A DNA stretch of 64,000 bases, taken from the NCBI GenBank assembly GCA_964611435.1, contig CAZSXT010000001.1, positions 248,001 through 312,000 on the forward strand, read 5' to 3'. Below the pieces are notes generated by a model. It worked only from the letters and a program-made list of their open reading frames with translations. It was not told the origin of the DNA and did no database searches. A program made the translations under genes and the position numbers. This document shows positions 52,756-60,725 of the stretch, one piece after another. The first letter of the stretch is position 1. Every line of letters begins with the position of its first letter. The stretch is from JAYPHU01 sp964611435 (GTDB taxonomy: Bacteria > Pseudomonadota > Alphaproteobacteria > Rhodospirillales > UBA2165).

Positions 52756-53748
52756 ATGACTGAATATTCGGCCACAGGCAGTCATCCCGATATTTGGGTT
52801 TTGACCGACGATCGGCCCGGGACTGCGAACCAGGCCTTGGGTGTGGCCGACGCGCTGGCGCGGCCGTATGTGGTTAAAGCGTTGAACTACGGTCCTTTGG
52901 CCTGCCTGCCGAACCCGTTATTGGGGAACACTTTGTTAGGGCTGAGCGCCGAGACCAAGGCGTCCCTGATCGCACCCTGGCCGGCACTGGTGATCGCGGC
53001 CGGACGCCGGGCCGGGGTGGCCGCTCGTGCTATAAAGTCGAAGAGTGGTGGGACAAGCAAAATCGTTCAGATCATGGACCCGGGCGCATGGGGGCGGGCA
53101 GTGCATGACCTGATTGCCGTACCGGAACATGATGACATACCTACTGGGCCGAATTTACTGCCCATCGCCGGCGCCCCGCATCGCCTGACCGAGGAGATTT
53201 TGGCGGAGGCCGGAAATAATTGGTCGGTGGGCTTCGCAGAATATAGAAGGCCCTTGATCGCGGTGTTGGTTGGCGGTGGATATCAAGGTGGAAATTTTGA
53301 TGCGCCAAAGGCGGTAGCACTCGGTCGACAGGCGGGGGCTTACGCTAATTCCAAAGACGCCTCTCTGCTACTCATCGGCAGCCCCCGTACCGGCGGATTG
53401 CTGGCTGATGTCGAAAGCGGATTAGTTGCTGAAGATGTTCTGCCGGTGCTGACCTATTCTTGGAGAGCGGGGACCGAAAATCCCTATCTTGCAGCCCTTG
53501 CGTTGGCGGACGAACTGATCGTTACCGGGGATACCGTCACTATGTGTTGCGAGGCCTGCTTCACCGGGAAACCGGTTTGGATTTTCTCGCCCGACGGACT
53601 GGCCGGCCCCAAGCATTCCCGTTTTCACCAAAAGCTCTATGAACGTGGATACGCCGCGCTCCTGGGCGGCGAAGCGGTGGAAAGCCCAGCGCAGTTAAAC
53701 GAAGCAGTCCGAATCGCTGATAGAATCCGCGAGCTCATGAATTGGTGA
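52756..53748 (+). CDS. ELM1-like protein (DUF1022, mitochondrial fission-related)
   Basis: A 330-residue soluble protein of the family that includes plant ELM1, with a glycosyltransferase-like fold. Conserved segments are WVLTDDRPGTANQALGVADAL near residue 15, IAAGRRAGVAARAIK near 80 and the C-terminal TGDTVTMCCEACFTGKPVWIF with GLAGPKHSRFH. ELM1 acts in mitochondrial fission; bacterial homologues in Alphaproteobacteria are uncharacterised, possibly envelope glycan enzymes. Weak Shine-Dalgarno at ATG 52756. It stands near the TPR-glycosyltransferase and sulfotransferase genes. Confidence 0.88.
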   Translation: MTEYSATGSHPDIWVLTDDRPGTANQALGVADALARPYVVKALNYGPLACLPNPLLGNTLLGLSAETKASLIAPWPALVIAAGRRAGVAARAIKSKSGGTSKIVQIMDPGAWGRAVHDLIAVPEHDDIPTGPNLLPIAGAPHRLTEEILAEAGNNWSVGFAEYRRPLIAVLVGGGYQGGNFDAPKAVALGRQAGAYANSKDASLLLIGSPRTGGLLADVESGLVAEDVLPVLTYSWRAGTENPYLAALALADELIVTGDTVTMCCEACFTGKPVWIFSPDGLAGPKHSRFHQKLYERGYAALLGGEAVESPAQLNEAVRIADRIRELMNW

Positions 53749-53861
53749 GTCGCTAGGGGAAGGCCGGTATACGCCTTGTCCCGCCCACTTATGGAATTGT
53801 TTACGTTCCATCTGTATGATCCGATCCTATTGATCGTTCCCACGACAGTGAGAAATTCCCC

Positions 53862-54710
53862 ATGACCCAGCCGGGAAATTTCCCAAACGAAGAATTGCTA
53901 CCCGATGGCCTAGGTTATGATTTGGCAGATCATTTCATGGCCTGTGCAAAGTTGGGGCGGTATTTGACCGTCGCGTCGGGCTCCCGGTTTATTATCACTG
54001 ATGATCTAAGAGACGAGACGGTTCTCCACGAAGCCGCTGCGGTCGCCGCGATTTTCTCCAAGGACACTTTGGTCGCCGAGGCGGCCCTCTTGCCGCTCAG
54101 CACCTCAATCCCAATGATGGAGGTATCGAAGCGGGACAAGTACGAAAGGTTATTCTGTTTGATTGAGCAGGAGACGCTCGCGCCTAACGTGAAGGAATCC
54201 GCCCAGGCACTGATCGAGTCCCGGTTCCGGGCTTCGGAAATCCGTGATTTGGAAGCCGAACTGGGTGAAAAACTCAGTCCGGCGCGCATCAGATATCGCG
54301 AATTCCTTCTAGTGGTGAAACAGCTCATGGAGCGGAAAATTTCCGCAAAGCCCTTCGTTGACGAATTTAAAGGCTTCACTCAGGACGTGGCCGGCCGGTT
54401 GGATTTCGGTATTTACAGTTTTTGCCTGGACAGCCTGTTCCGGAGTTTAGAAATCCCCGAAGCCGTAAAGAAGTTGCTGGTGTTGGAACTCTTGCACTAT
54501 CCGCCACTGATCCGTCGGGAACTACTGAGCAATGTCCTGGCCTATCCGGGCCAGACCATGGATTTCATTTCCTTTGTGGCAAATATGATCGAGCGGCACC
54601 TAGAGCCGACCACCGTCGTGGAAATAGAGCTGTTGAAGGATTTGAAACTGAGGCGTTTTTCCATGGAAGCGGTGAGCGCGCTCGCGGAAAAGTCTCACGT
54701 TTTGAATTAG
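53862..54710 (+). CDS. Helical protein of unknown function, paralogue of the gene at 2131
   Basis: A 282-residue soluble, mostly helical protein. Its middle-to-C-terminal part (about 140-240: REFLLVVKQLMERK, FVDEF, LELLHYPPLIRRELLSN) aligns by eye with residues 145-235 of the protein at 2131. The first 130 residues, with VTVASGSRFIITDD, have no counterpart there. No known domain recognised. It overlaps the convergent DUF2336 gene by 4 bp, so the stop codons lie on top of each other. GAGAAA precedes ATG 53862. Confidence 0.62.
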   Translation: MTQPGNFPNEELLPDGLGYDLADHFMACAKLGRYLTVASGSRFIITDDLRDETVLHEAAAVAAIFSKDTLVAEAALLPLSTSIPMMEVSKRDKYERLFCLIEQETLAPNVKESAQALIESRFRASEIRDLEAELGEKLSPARIRYREFLLVVKQLMERKISAKPFVDEFKGFTQDVAGRLDFGIYSFCLDSLFRSLEIPEAVKKLLVLELLHYPPLIRRELLSNVLAYPGQTMDFISFVANMIERHLEPTTVVEIELLKDLKLRRFSMEAVSALAEKSHVLN

Positions 54711-55816
54711 GAAATTCTGATTTCCAATTCGCGGTTGGCTTTGAGGTAGTTGTTGTCCCGCTGCCAGCGTTTTAGGACACTCTTGGCGTCTTTGATGTCC
54801 AACTCCTCGTAGAACTTTAGGATGTTGCGGATTTCGTTGCTGAAATCCTTGACTGAGTTCGGGTTGGCTCGGCGGCTGAGCGCGAAAATAGTCGAGAACT
54901 CGTTTTTCTCGACACCGACCCCCTTGCAGGCGATCGCCAAGCCTTCTCCGCCGGGTTCAAACAGGATGCGCCGGAGGAGTTGTTCCCGAAGGTTGGTCAC
55001 TTTTTTGAACATGGCGATAAAAAGGTTCACTTCACCGGCGCGCAATACATCCAAAATCAACTCGGGATCAATTTTGCCGTTCGCTTCCAATTCATCGACC
55101 AGGTCCTCGGCGCTTGATTTAAGCCGTGTGGTCGATGCCTGCGCAAAGAGTTGGACCGCCGATTGTTCCAGCAGATCATCGATCGCGCCTTCATCCATTT
55201 CGAACTTCTCGGAAATGTATTTCCGCATCGCCGCGGAAACCCAGAGGTACATCTGCTGCGCCAGTTTATCGTCCAGTTCATCCCGGCGGAGGATGGGTTC
55301 GCGGAATGTATCGACCCGTTTTGCCTGATCAACCAGATACTGCATTGTCTTACCCGATATCTGAGCGCTTTTATTTTCCAGCAAGGTGAGAATGACCTGA
55401 TCGTGACCGCCTTGGACAAGCGCGTCGGAGACAGATTCACTGACATTCTGCCGAATGGCGATGGCCATTTGATGTTCCATCGTCCGGTGGCGGATAATCT
55501 CGATAAGGTTCTCGTCCTGCAGAACGCCAGACTTGGTCAGGATTGGGTAGGCAATATCGATTTCATCGCTGGCCAGGAAGTGGGCGAGGTCATCTGGCAT
55601 ATTCGGCCAATCGCACAATTTTTCGCTGACGATCTTTCGGACCGTGCGTTCAAAATCATGAACCAGCCGGTGTAGGATATCCAGGGTGAGGGTTTTTTCT
55701 CGGTCGGAGAGCTCGGTGCCTTGTTCCAAAAAAAGATTTGAAACGGCGTTTGCCAAATTCTCGCGCCCTTGGACAGATTTGTCCCTGGCGATTTGCAGCA
55801 ATTGATCCGTGCTCAT
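54707..55816 (-). CDS. DUF2336 domain protein
   Basis: A 369-residue all-helical soluble protein matching the DUF2336 pattern found widely in Alphaproteobacteria: SEKLCDWPNMPDDLAHFLASDEIDIAYPILTKSGVLQDENLIEII near residues 65-108, then LTLLENKSAQIS and repeated helix pairs of HEAT type. Its role is unknown. It starts next to the AT-rich gap at 55817-56433 and converges on the helical-protein gene at 53862 with a 4-bp overlap. Confidence 0.85.
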   Translation of the reverse strand: MSTDQLLQIARDKSVQGRENLANAVSNLFLEQGTELSDREKTLTLDILHRLVHDFERTVRKIVSEKLCDWPNMPDDLAHFLASDEIDIAYPILTKSGVLQDENLIEIIRHRTMEHQMAIAIRQNVSESVSDALVQGGHDQVILTLLENKSAQISGKTMQYLVDQAKRVDTFREPILRRDELDDKLAQQMYLWVSAAMRKYISEKFEMDEGAIDDLLEQSAVQLFAQASTTRLKSSAEDLVDELEANGKIDPELILDVLRAGEVNLFIAMFKKVTNLREQLLRRILFEPGGEGLAIACKGVGVEKNEFSTIFALSRRANPNSVKDFSNEIRNILKFYEELDIKDAKSVLKRWQRDNNYLKANRELEIRIS

Positions 55817-56100
55817 TGCAGTCTCAGCATATCATCGTATTTATTTGCGATAGCAACACTCGCATGCCATGGGACCGGTTATTCCATCTATTATATGGTT
55901 GTTCAATGCCGATTGTTAAAGGGAGCCTAGGATAATTTCTAATATGAATTTCCAGGATAAGTATTTCAATTTTTATGTAATTTTTATTTAAAATAAAACA
56001 AAATAATTATTAAATAAAAAATATTGTAATATTAATTAAAACAAGTAATATACAAATAATAAGAGCGAAACATCGTTCTGGCTGTAACAACATAGGCACA

Positions 56101-56172
56101 GCGTCGGTTCGTCGGGATCCGGCCGACGCCCAGCCTGACGGAGAGGGCCGCGGGGGTAGTCCTCTCCGTCAC
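56101..56172. repeat. Two tandem hairpin-forming inverted repeats
   Basis: First: GCGTCGG/CCGACGC (56101-56107 and 56123-56129), 7-bp stem. Second: an 11-bp stem from TGACGGAGAGG to its complement (56136-56146 and 56162-56172). Neither is followed by a T-run on either strand. Both lie downstream of the small minus-strand ORF and could act as a factor-dependent or imperfect terminator or an RNA-stabilising end. Confidence 0.6.
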
Positions 56173-56211
56173 CCCATTTGGGGAAACTCAATTCAATTTT
56201 TGTACGAGTCT

Positions 56212-56316
56212 TAGGCGCGGACCTGAAAGTGGTCGACCGTGAAAGTCTGGGAGAAGCGCCGCCACGCCGCCGCCAAGCCTGTTGTATACAGGGCGTATCC
56301 TGCTGCTTGTTGCATG
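56212..56316 (-). CDS. Candidate 34-residue small protein
   Basis: ATG 56316 is preceded by GGAG at 8-nt spacing, a strong ribosome site. The frame runs 34 codons to a TAA at 56214-56212 and starts MQQAAGYALYTTGLAAAWRRF. The first half is Ala-rich and amphipathic, followed by two Arg, then a short tail ending QVRA. A pair of hairpins lies downstream. It resembles small Arg-containing proteins such as DUF1127 in its LAAAWRR part only. It sits opposite oxyR, and no homologue is recognised, so coding is a guess based on ribosome site, position and lack of other function. Confidence 0.4.
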
Positions 56317-56418
56317 TTTATCTCCATTGCGATGGGTTTTATTTCATGTGGTGGCGAGGATAGGGAACTTCAGCGATTCTAAAAAATAGATAATAATTCG
56401 ATTTTTTATTGGAAAAAA

Positions 56419-56427
56419 TGATATAAT
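56419..56427 (+). promoter_or_regulatory. Extended -10 promoter at oxyR
   Basis: TGATATAAT is a perfect extended -10 element (TGN-TATAAT). Transcription would start about 7 bases downstream, at or next to the A of the oxyR ATG (56434). That implies a leaderless or nearly leaderless oxyR mRNA; no good Shine-Dalgarno is present apart from a weak GGGCGG. The AAAAAAT/ATTTTTT inverted repeat overlaps the -35 region and is a candidate site for autoregulation. Confidence 0.5.
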
Positions 56428-56433
56428 GGGCGG

Positions 56434-57369
56434 ATGAGAAATAGGCCTCTCCCCTCCGTCCGCCAGATGCGGCATTTCGTTGCTCTCAAAGACCACGAAA
56501 ATTTCAGCCGTGCTGCGGAAGTATGTCTGGTCGAGCAGTCCAGCCTAAGCGCCAGCATCCGGGAGCTGGAAAATTTGCTCGGACGCCAAGTAGTCGAAAG
56601 AACCAAGCGGCGGGTCACCTTTACGCCTTTGGGCAATGAGCTTGCAGAAAGGTTCCGCGGCATTCTTCGGGACACCGAAGATTCCGTGGATTTGGTGGCG
56701 GCTTCGGAAGCGCCCTTGGCGGGGGAGTTGAGGTTAGGTGTTATTCCCACCATAGGCCCGTTTCTCCTGCCGCGATTGCTGCCGCAACTGCGGAAAGACT
56801 ATCCGGATTTACGCTTGTATCTCCGGGAAGAGCAATCCGACGCCGTACTCTCCAAGCTGCGGAGTGGCGATTTGGATGTGGTGATAATGGCATTGCCCTA
56901 CGAGACTTCCGGTCTGACGGCCAGAACAGTCGCAAATGACCCGTTTTTTGTCGTATTCCCTCGTGGTCATGTGTTTGCGGACCAGGAGAGCGTTCATTTG
57001 AGAGCCCTCCAGGAGGAACCGCCGTTGGTCCTGGAAGACGGCCATTGCCTTAAAGATCACGCGATGTCTGTCTGTAGCCTCAAACCCGAGGGCCCCGCCG
57101 CCGTGGAAGCGACCAGCCTGAATACGCTGGTGTATATGGTGGAAGGCGGACTCGGCATCACATTGCTGCCGAAATTGGCCATTGATGCGGGATTGTTGCG
57201 TGGCGTCCGGGTCGATGGCCGACCACTGGCCGGGAACCAGCGTGGACGCGATATCGGTTTGGTCTGGCGCACCCAAAGCGCCCGGACGGCGGAATTCGAA
57301 ATTTTGGGGGATTTAATAGCGGCAGAACTGGGCACGCCGGTGTCACCACGTAAACGTCACGCAAAATGA
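56434..57369 (+). CDS. oxyR: Hydrogen-peroxide sensor OxyR
   Basis: A 311-residue LysR-family regulator. N-terminal helix-turn-helix at about 20-45 (FSRAAEVCLVEQSSLSASIREL). The sensor domain has the diagnostic LEDGHCLKDHAMSVC segment with Cys205 and Cys214, nine residues apart as in E. coli OxyR Cys199/Cys208; peroxide joins them and switches the protein to an activator. Two AhpD-like genes follow on the same strand, likely targets. The protein otherwise has normal length and the usual GLGITLLP segment. Confidence 0.93.
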   Translation: MRNRPLPSVRQMRHFVALKDHENFSRAAEVCLVEQSSLSASIRELENLLGRQVVERTKRRVTFTPLGNELAERFRGILRDTEDSVDLVAASEAPLAGELRLGVIPTIGPFLLPRLLPQLRKDYPDLRLYLREEQSDAVLSKLRSGDLDVVIMALPYETSGLTARTVANDPFFVVFPRGHVFADQESVHLRALQEEPPLVLEDGHCLKDHAMSVCSLKPEGPAAVEATSLNTLVYMVEGGLGITLLPKLAIDAGLLRGVRVDGRPLAGNQRGRDIGLVWRTQSARTAEFEILGDLIAAELGTPVSPRKRHAK

Positions 57370-57455
57370 TGACGGGTCCTACGAACGTGAATTGATCCCT
57401 GTCCGTTTTTTGGCGAAGATATGTCCATCTGTTAACACGAGCGAGGGAGGCAGTC

Positions 57456-58193
57456 TTGGCGGTCTCATATGAAAATTCTGGCTTTAACATACGGGCTGAT
57501 TTGGCCGAGTCCCATCAAGACGCGCTTGAGCATTTTGCCGCGCCGGGCACCTGGCTCGATGGTGCGAAACGGGTGGCCGTTGCCGCCGAAGTGCGAAACG
57601 CCCGCCAATGTCCGCTTTGTAAGGAACAAAAAGCCGCCCTATCACCCAATGCCGTTCAGGGTGAGCATTCGTCATTGGGTGAACTTTCGGCTGCAGAAGT
57701 GGAGGTTGTCCACCGGATCGTTTCCGATCCCGGCCGGTTAAGTGAAAGCTGGTATCAGGAAACCACGGGCGATTCCATCGCGCCGGAGGCCTACATTGAA
57801 ATGGTGGGTATTATCGCCATGACCATGATGATGGACACTTTCACCTTTGCCATGGGGTTGCCGGACAACGACCTGCTGCCGGCTAAAGCAGGTGAGCCCA
57901 CTGGATATCGGTCGCCAGGCGCGCGCAAAGATGTTGCCTGGGTGCCTATCACCGAGCCTAAGGACGCCTCAGAGTCTGACGGACCACTCTACCCGAGCCC
58001 CAATGCCGGCTATATCCATCGCGCTTTGTCGGCTGTACCCGACTCCAAGCGCGGCTATTGGGATTTGGCTGGCTCACATTATTTACCGGGCGCCAGCGTG
58101 TATGACTTTGATACGGACCTTCGGGCCATTAGCCGGCCTCAGATTGAGGTGATCGCGGCGAGAGTCTCCGCCCTCCATCAGTGTCTTTACTGA
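57456..58193 (+). CDS. AhpD/carboxymuconolactone decarboxylase-like protein
   Basis: A 245-residue soluble, mostly helical protein. The segment RVAVAAEVRNARQCPLCKEQKAAL (Cys52 and Cys55, CPLC) matches the AhpD-like active-site helix, where a CxxC reduces peroxides; the usual His downstream is not seen. The rest is about 100 residues longer than simple AhpD domains, with EAYIEMVGIIAMTMMMDTF and a C-terminal Pro/Gly-rich part. Start TTG 57456 has GGGAGG five bases upstream. The 119-residue gene follows 18 bp downstream. Because oxyR is adjacent, a peroxide-defence role is likely but unproven. Confidence 0.75.
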   Translation: MAVSYENSGFNIRADLAESHQDALEHFAAPGTWLDGAKRVAVAAEVRNARQCPLCKEQKAALSPNAVQGEHSSLGELSAAEVEVVHRIVSDPGRLSESWYQETTGDSIAPEAYIEMVGIIAMTMMMDTFTFAMGLPDNDLLPAKAGEPTGYRSPGARKDVAWVPITEPKDASESDGPLYPSPNAGYIHRALSAVPDSKRGYWDLAGSHYLPGASVYDFDTDLRAISRPQIEVIAARVSALHQCLY

Positions 58194-58211
58194 ACGACGG
58201 CGCATGCCTTT

Positions 58212-58571
58212 ATGCTCCGTGAGAGCTCAAAAAACCAAGAAGCCGATTTCGACCTGAGCGGGGTTACAGGTGGGGTCGCCGACGATGGCGATATTCCTCA
58301 GGCCACGCTCTTGGCATCCTTTGCCGAGGCCGTCGTCGAGCGCGATGCCGACAAACTCATTGGGTTGCGGGACAAGGTGAAGTCCGCGCTGGGGGAAGCT
58401 GCACTGGTTGATGTTGCCGCGACAGCCGCCGCATTCCATGGGTTTGTCCGGGTGGCGGATTCTACAGGTATTCCCTATTCCGGAGCAGCGGGTGGCCAAG
58501 ACAGCACTGATCTTCGGGCCCAGGTGGGGATCGATCAGTTCTATGCGGTCCAACTGGGGGATCGGCACTAG
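58212..58571 (+). CDS. Small CMD-family-like companion protein
   Basis: A 119-residue protein with no Cys. Residues 30-95 have a helical pattern like the C-terminal part of carboxymuconolactone-decarboxylase-type proteins (VKSALGEAALVDVAATAAAFHGFVRVADSTGIP). It lies 18 bp after the AhpD-like gene and looks like a partner subunit or a split-off second domain. ATG 58212 has no strong Shine-Dalgarno (GCATGCCTTT region), so it is probably translated by coupling. Not named with confidence. Confidence 0.65.
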   Translation: MLRESSKNQEADFDLSGVTGGVADDGDIPQATLLASFAEAVVERDADKLIGLRDKVKSALGEAALVDVAATAAAFHGFVRVADSTGIPYSGAAGGQDSTDLRAQVGIDQFYAVQLGDRH

Positions 58572-58595
58572 CCCAATTTACGGTTTGTTAAAATA

Positions 58596-58632
58596 ATATC
58601 ATATGATATCAAATTATCATCGAATCGTGATA
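58596..58632. promoter_or_regulatory. Array of TATCA/TGATA half-sites before the NMT1-like gene
   Basis: A perfect 14-bp palindrome ATATCAT-ATGATAT (58596-58609) contains TATCA (58597-58601) and TGATA (58604-58608). A second inverted pair, TATCA 58615-58619 and TGATA 58628-58632, follows. The array lies 41 to 78 bp before ATG 58674, in a position for an operator. OxyR binding was considered, but its tetramer sites have a different spacing, so the binding protein is unknown. Confidence 0.5.
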
Positions 58633-58673
58633 AGGCGTGTGAGAGATCGCGCGCAATTATAGGGAGACAGATT

Positions 58674-59555
58674 ATGTCAAAATTCGTTATCGCGCCGCAC
58701 ATGCGTCTGCATGAATGGGTCGCCGAGGAAAAGGACTATTTTGCTCAGGAAGGGCTCGATTACGAGTTTCGGGAGCAGTTGGATTCCCAAGACGGCAAAC
58801 GCCACGACCTGGGCGACAAGGTCGGTGCCTATCAAACCTTCGAAGCCGGCCGGACCTGCGACGTGAGTTCCGCCTGCCATTGGACGGTCAATGTGGCCGC
58901 AGCTTCTGGACACGGCAAATTATATGCAGAGGCCTATTCGGTTTCGCCCTGCGGCATATTCGCGCATCCGGACTCCGGCATAGAAGGCCCGGACGATCTG
59001 GCGGGCGTGCCGATCTCCGTTGGCTATCAATCGGGCAGCCACTATTCGACGATACAGGCGCTGGAACAGTTCCTGCCCCGGGATCAAATCAACCTATCCT
59101 ATTCCGATGGCATGCTGTTTTCCCGGCTGGAGAAACTGATCGACGGCAAGGTGCCGGCCGCCAGCCTGTTCAGTGGCAGCTATTATTTCTTGGATCAACT
59201 TGGCTTTAAGAAGGTCGCCGAAACCACCTTTATGATGGCGACGATGATCACCGGTGATCCCGATCCTGAAGATGTGCGGAAGTACTATGCGGCGTTGAAA
59301 CGGGCTCAGGCGGATATCGATCTTCGTCCGGAACTCTATGTGCATTACTACAAGAAAGAGTTCCCGGCGCGATTCCATGACATGATGGACCTCCGCTATT
59401 TCGGACCCGGCGAGCGGATTGTGTTCGAAAAGTATTCCCAGGAAATGTTCGATCAATCCCGCGACTGGGTGTCGGAGCGGGATATCTTCCCGGACAACGA
59501 TCTGGGCGCAAACGACTATTCCAACGCGACATATCAGGTCGCCGCTGCCGAGTAG
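58674..59555 (+). CDS. NMT1/THI5-like substrate-binding protein without signal peptide
   Basis: A 293-residue protein with the fold of periplasmic binding proteins for pyrimidine, taurine or nitrate-type ligands (APHMRLHEWVAEEKDYFAQEGLDYEF at the start, GVPISVGYQSGSHYSTIQALE around 103-123). No N-terminal hydrophobic stretch is present, so it should stay in the cytoplasm; ATG 58674 has an AGGGAGA Shine-Dalgarno, so this start looks real. No ABC permease or ATPase gene is near. Possible roles are a ligand sensor or an enzyme. A strong terminator follows. Confidence 0.8.
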   Translation: MSKFVIAPHMRLHEWVAEEKDYFAQEGLDYEFREQLDSQDGKRHDLGDKVGAYQTFEAGRTCDVSSACHWTVNVAAASGHGKLYAEAYSVSPCGIFAHPDSGIEGPDDLAGVPISVGYQSGSHYSTIQALEQFLPRDQINLSYSDGMLFSRLEKLIDGKVPAASLFSGSYYFLDQLGFKKVAETTFMMATMITGDPDPEDVRKYYAALKRAQADIDLRPELYVHYYKKEFPARFHDMMDLRYFGPGERIVFEKYSQEMFDQSRDWVSERDIFPDNDLGANDYSNATYQVAAAE

Positions 59556-59576
59556 AACTTACAGATTTACCGAAAG

Positions 59577-59605
59577 CCGCCGGTCTCAGTACCGGCGGTT
59601 TTTTT
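59577..59605 (+). terminator. Terminator after the NMT1-like gene
   Basis: A perfect 8-bp stem CCGCCGGT/ACCGGCGG (59577-59584 and 59591-59598) with a 6-nt loop is followed by seven T (59599-59605). It overlaps the very end of the convergent HupE gene. Confidence 0.92.
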
Positions 59606-60725
59606 ATGCGGCGATCAACGTGCGATCAACCAGCCAGTAAACGCCGGCGAGCAGTATTACCGCGGATAAGACCCGCACCAGCCGGGTATTCCGTTCTTGG
59701 CCAGGCTCAAAGGAGAAGGTGCGCCTGCCGAGAAGATTGTCGGCGAGGAGGAGGAGCGGGAAGCCGATCCCGACCAAGGCGACCTGGCCAATTTCCACAC
59801 CGATATTGAAGCTGGCGAGCGCCAGGACAATGCCGTCGCTGGGAATGCCGAAGTCTTTGAGTGCGCCGGCAAAGCCAAAGCCGTGAACGAGGCCAAGAAA
59901 AAACTTGGCCATCCACTTCCGATCCACGTCCTGGCGGAAAAAATTTTCGGCGGCGACATAGATGATGCTGGCGGCGATTGCGGCCTCGATGAACAGGCTG
60001 GAGATAGAGATCACATCCAGCACAGCGAGGGTGAGGGTAATCGAATGCGCCACCGTAAACGCCGTGACAATCTTAATGAGAAAGCGCATGCGCCGCGCCC
60101 ATAATAGAAGCGCCGCCAGGAAAGCGATGTGATCGATACCGATGAAGATGTGCTCTATGCCGGAGACGGTGAACCTGCGAGTGATCTCTATGACGCCTGG
60201 CGGCGGGCCGGTGATGGTCAGCTCGTTATTGCCGGGGCTCAACAGGATGCGCGTACGATCGGGCAGCTGTCCTAACAGGGCATATTGTCCGGCGTCTGCT
60301 GATTGTTCGAAGAACAGCGTGGTCGCATAAACAACGTCGCTTTTGACCGCGCCGCAGTCCCAGCCGGTCGTTAGAATGGCCGACTGAAAACTGGCCTCCA
60401 GGGCGGATGCGCCGGGCGAGCAATCCTCATCGGTACTACCGAACAATTTGGTTTTGGACAGCACATAGGTGGTGACGCGGTCCTTTGCCGCCGCCAGAGA
60501 GTGGGGATTGACGATGCCGCCCCGAATGGTGAGTTCGGTATTCAGGGCTACATTCAGATCTGATCCTTCCATTGTGATGATAGTGGTGATGTTGCGGGCC
60601 TCATCAATCTTGAACTCGACGATGGAGAGATTGATCTGGTGGGCAGTTGCTACGGCCGTCCAGAGCGAAAATAGAATCACCGCACATAATCCGGCAGCAG
60701 AGTTATAACAGCGACGCAGGGTCAC
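59604..60725 (-). CDS. HupE/UreJ family membrane protein
   Basis: A 373-residue protein. An N-terminal signal sequence (cleavage near TAHQ) is followed by about 150 residues of periplasmic domain with two cysteines (DEDC and WDC) that may pair. The C-terminal half has six membrane spans with the HupE/UreJ motif EHIFIGIDHIAFLAAL and HSITLTLAV and HGFGFAGAL, whose His and Asp line a metal path. HupE-like proteins are thought to import nickel, cobalt or copper. The GTG start is directly after the TAA stop of the TauD-type gene (TAAGTG), so these are coupled. Confidence 0.87.
   Translation of the reverse strand: MTLRRCYNSAAGLCAVILFSLWTAVATAHQINLSIVEFKIDEARNITTIITMEGSDLNVALNTELTIRGGIVNPHSLAAAKDRVTTYVLSKTKLFGSTDEDCSPGASALEASFQSAILTTGWDCGAVKSDVVYATTLFFEQSADAGQYALLGQLPDRTRILLSPGNNELTITGPPPGVIEITRRFTVSGIEHIFIGIDHIAFLAALLLWARRMRFLIKIVTAFTVAHSITLTLAVLDVISISSLFIEAAIAASIIYVAAENFFRQDVDRKWMAKFFLGLVHGFGFAGALKDFGIPSDGIVLALASFNIGVEIGQVALVGIGFPLLLLADNLLGRRTFSFEPGQERNTRLVRVLSAVILLAGVYWLVDRTLIAA

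Larger units (their letters stand above)
55817..56433. other. AT-rich gap with hairpins, a candidate small ORF and the oxyR promoter
   Basis: From about 55930 to 56060 the sequence is mostly A and T, with no open frame. Around 56100-56172 two GC-rich inverted repeats lie side by side (described separately). A candidate 34-codon ORF on the minus strand follows at 56212-56316, and from 56380 the sequence turns AT-rich again before oxyR, where an inverted repeat of AAAAAAT/ATTTTTT (56381-56387 and 56401-56407) precedes a strong -10 box. Confidence 0.55.

Noticed and set aside
55930..56060. AT-rich stretch as a replication origin or phage attachment site
   Set aside because: No DnaA-box cluster, tRNA end, integrase or flanking direct repeat was seen; it is simply AT-rich promoter-type DNA.
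58596..58632. OxyR tetramer site before the NMT1-like gene
   Set aside because: The half-sites are TATCA/TGATA with unequal spacing, not the ATAG-N7-CTAT pattern expected for OxyR.
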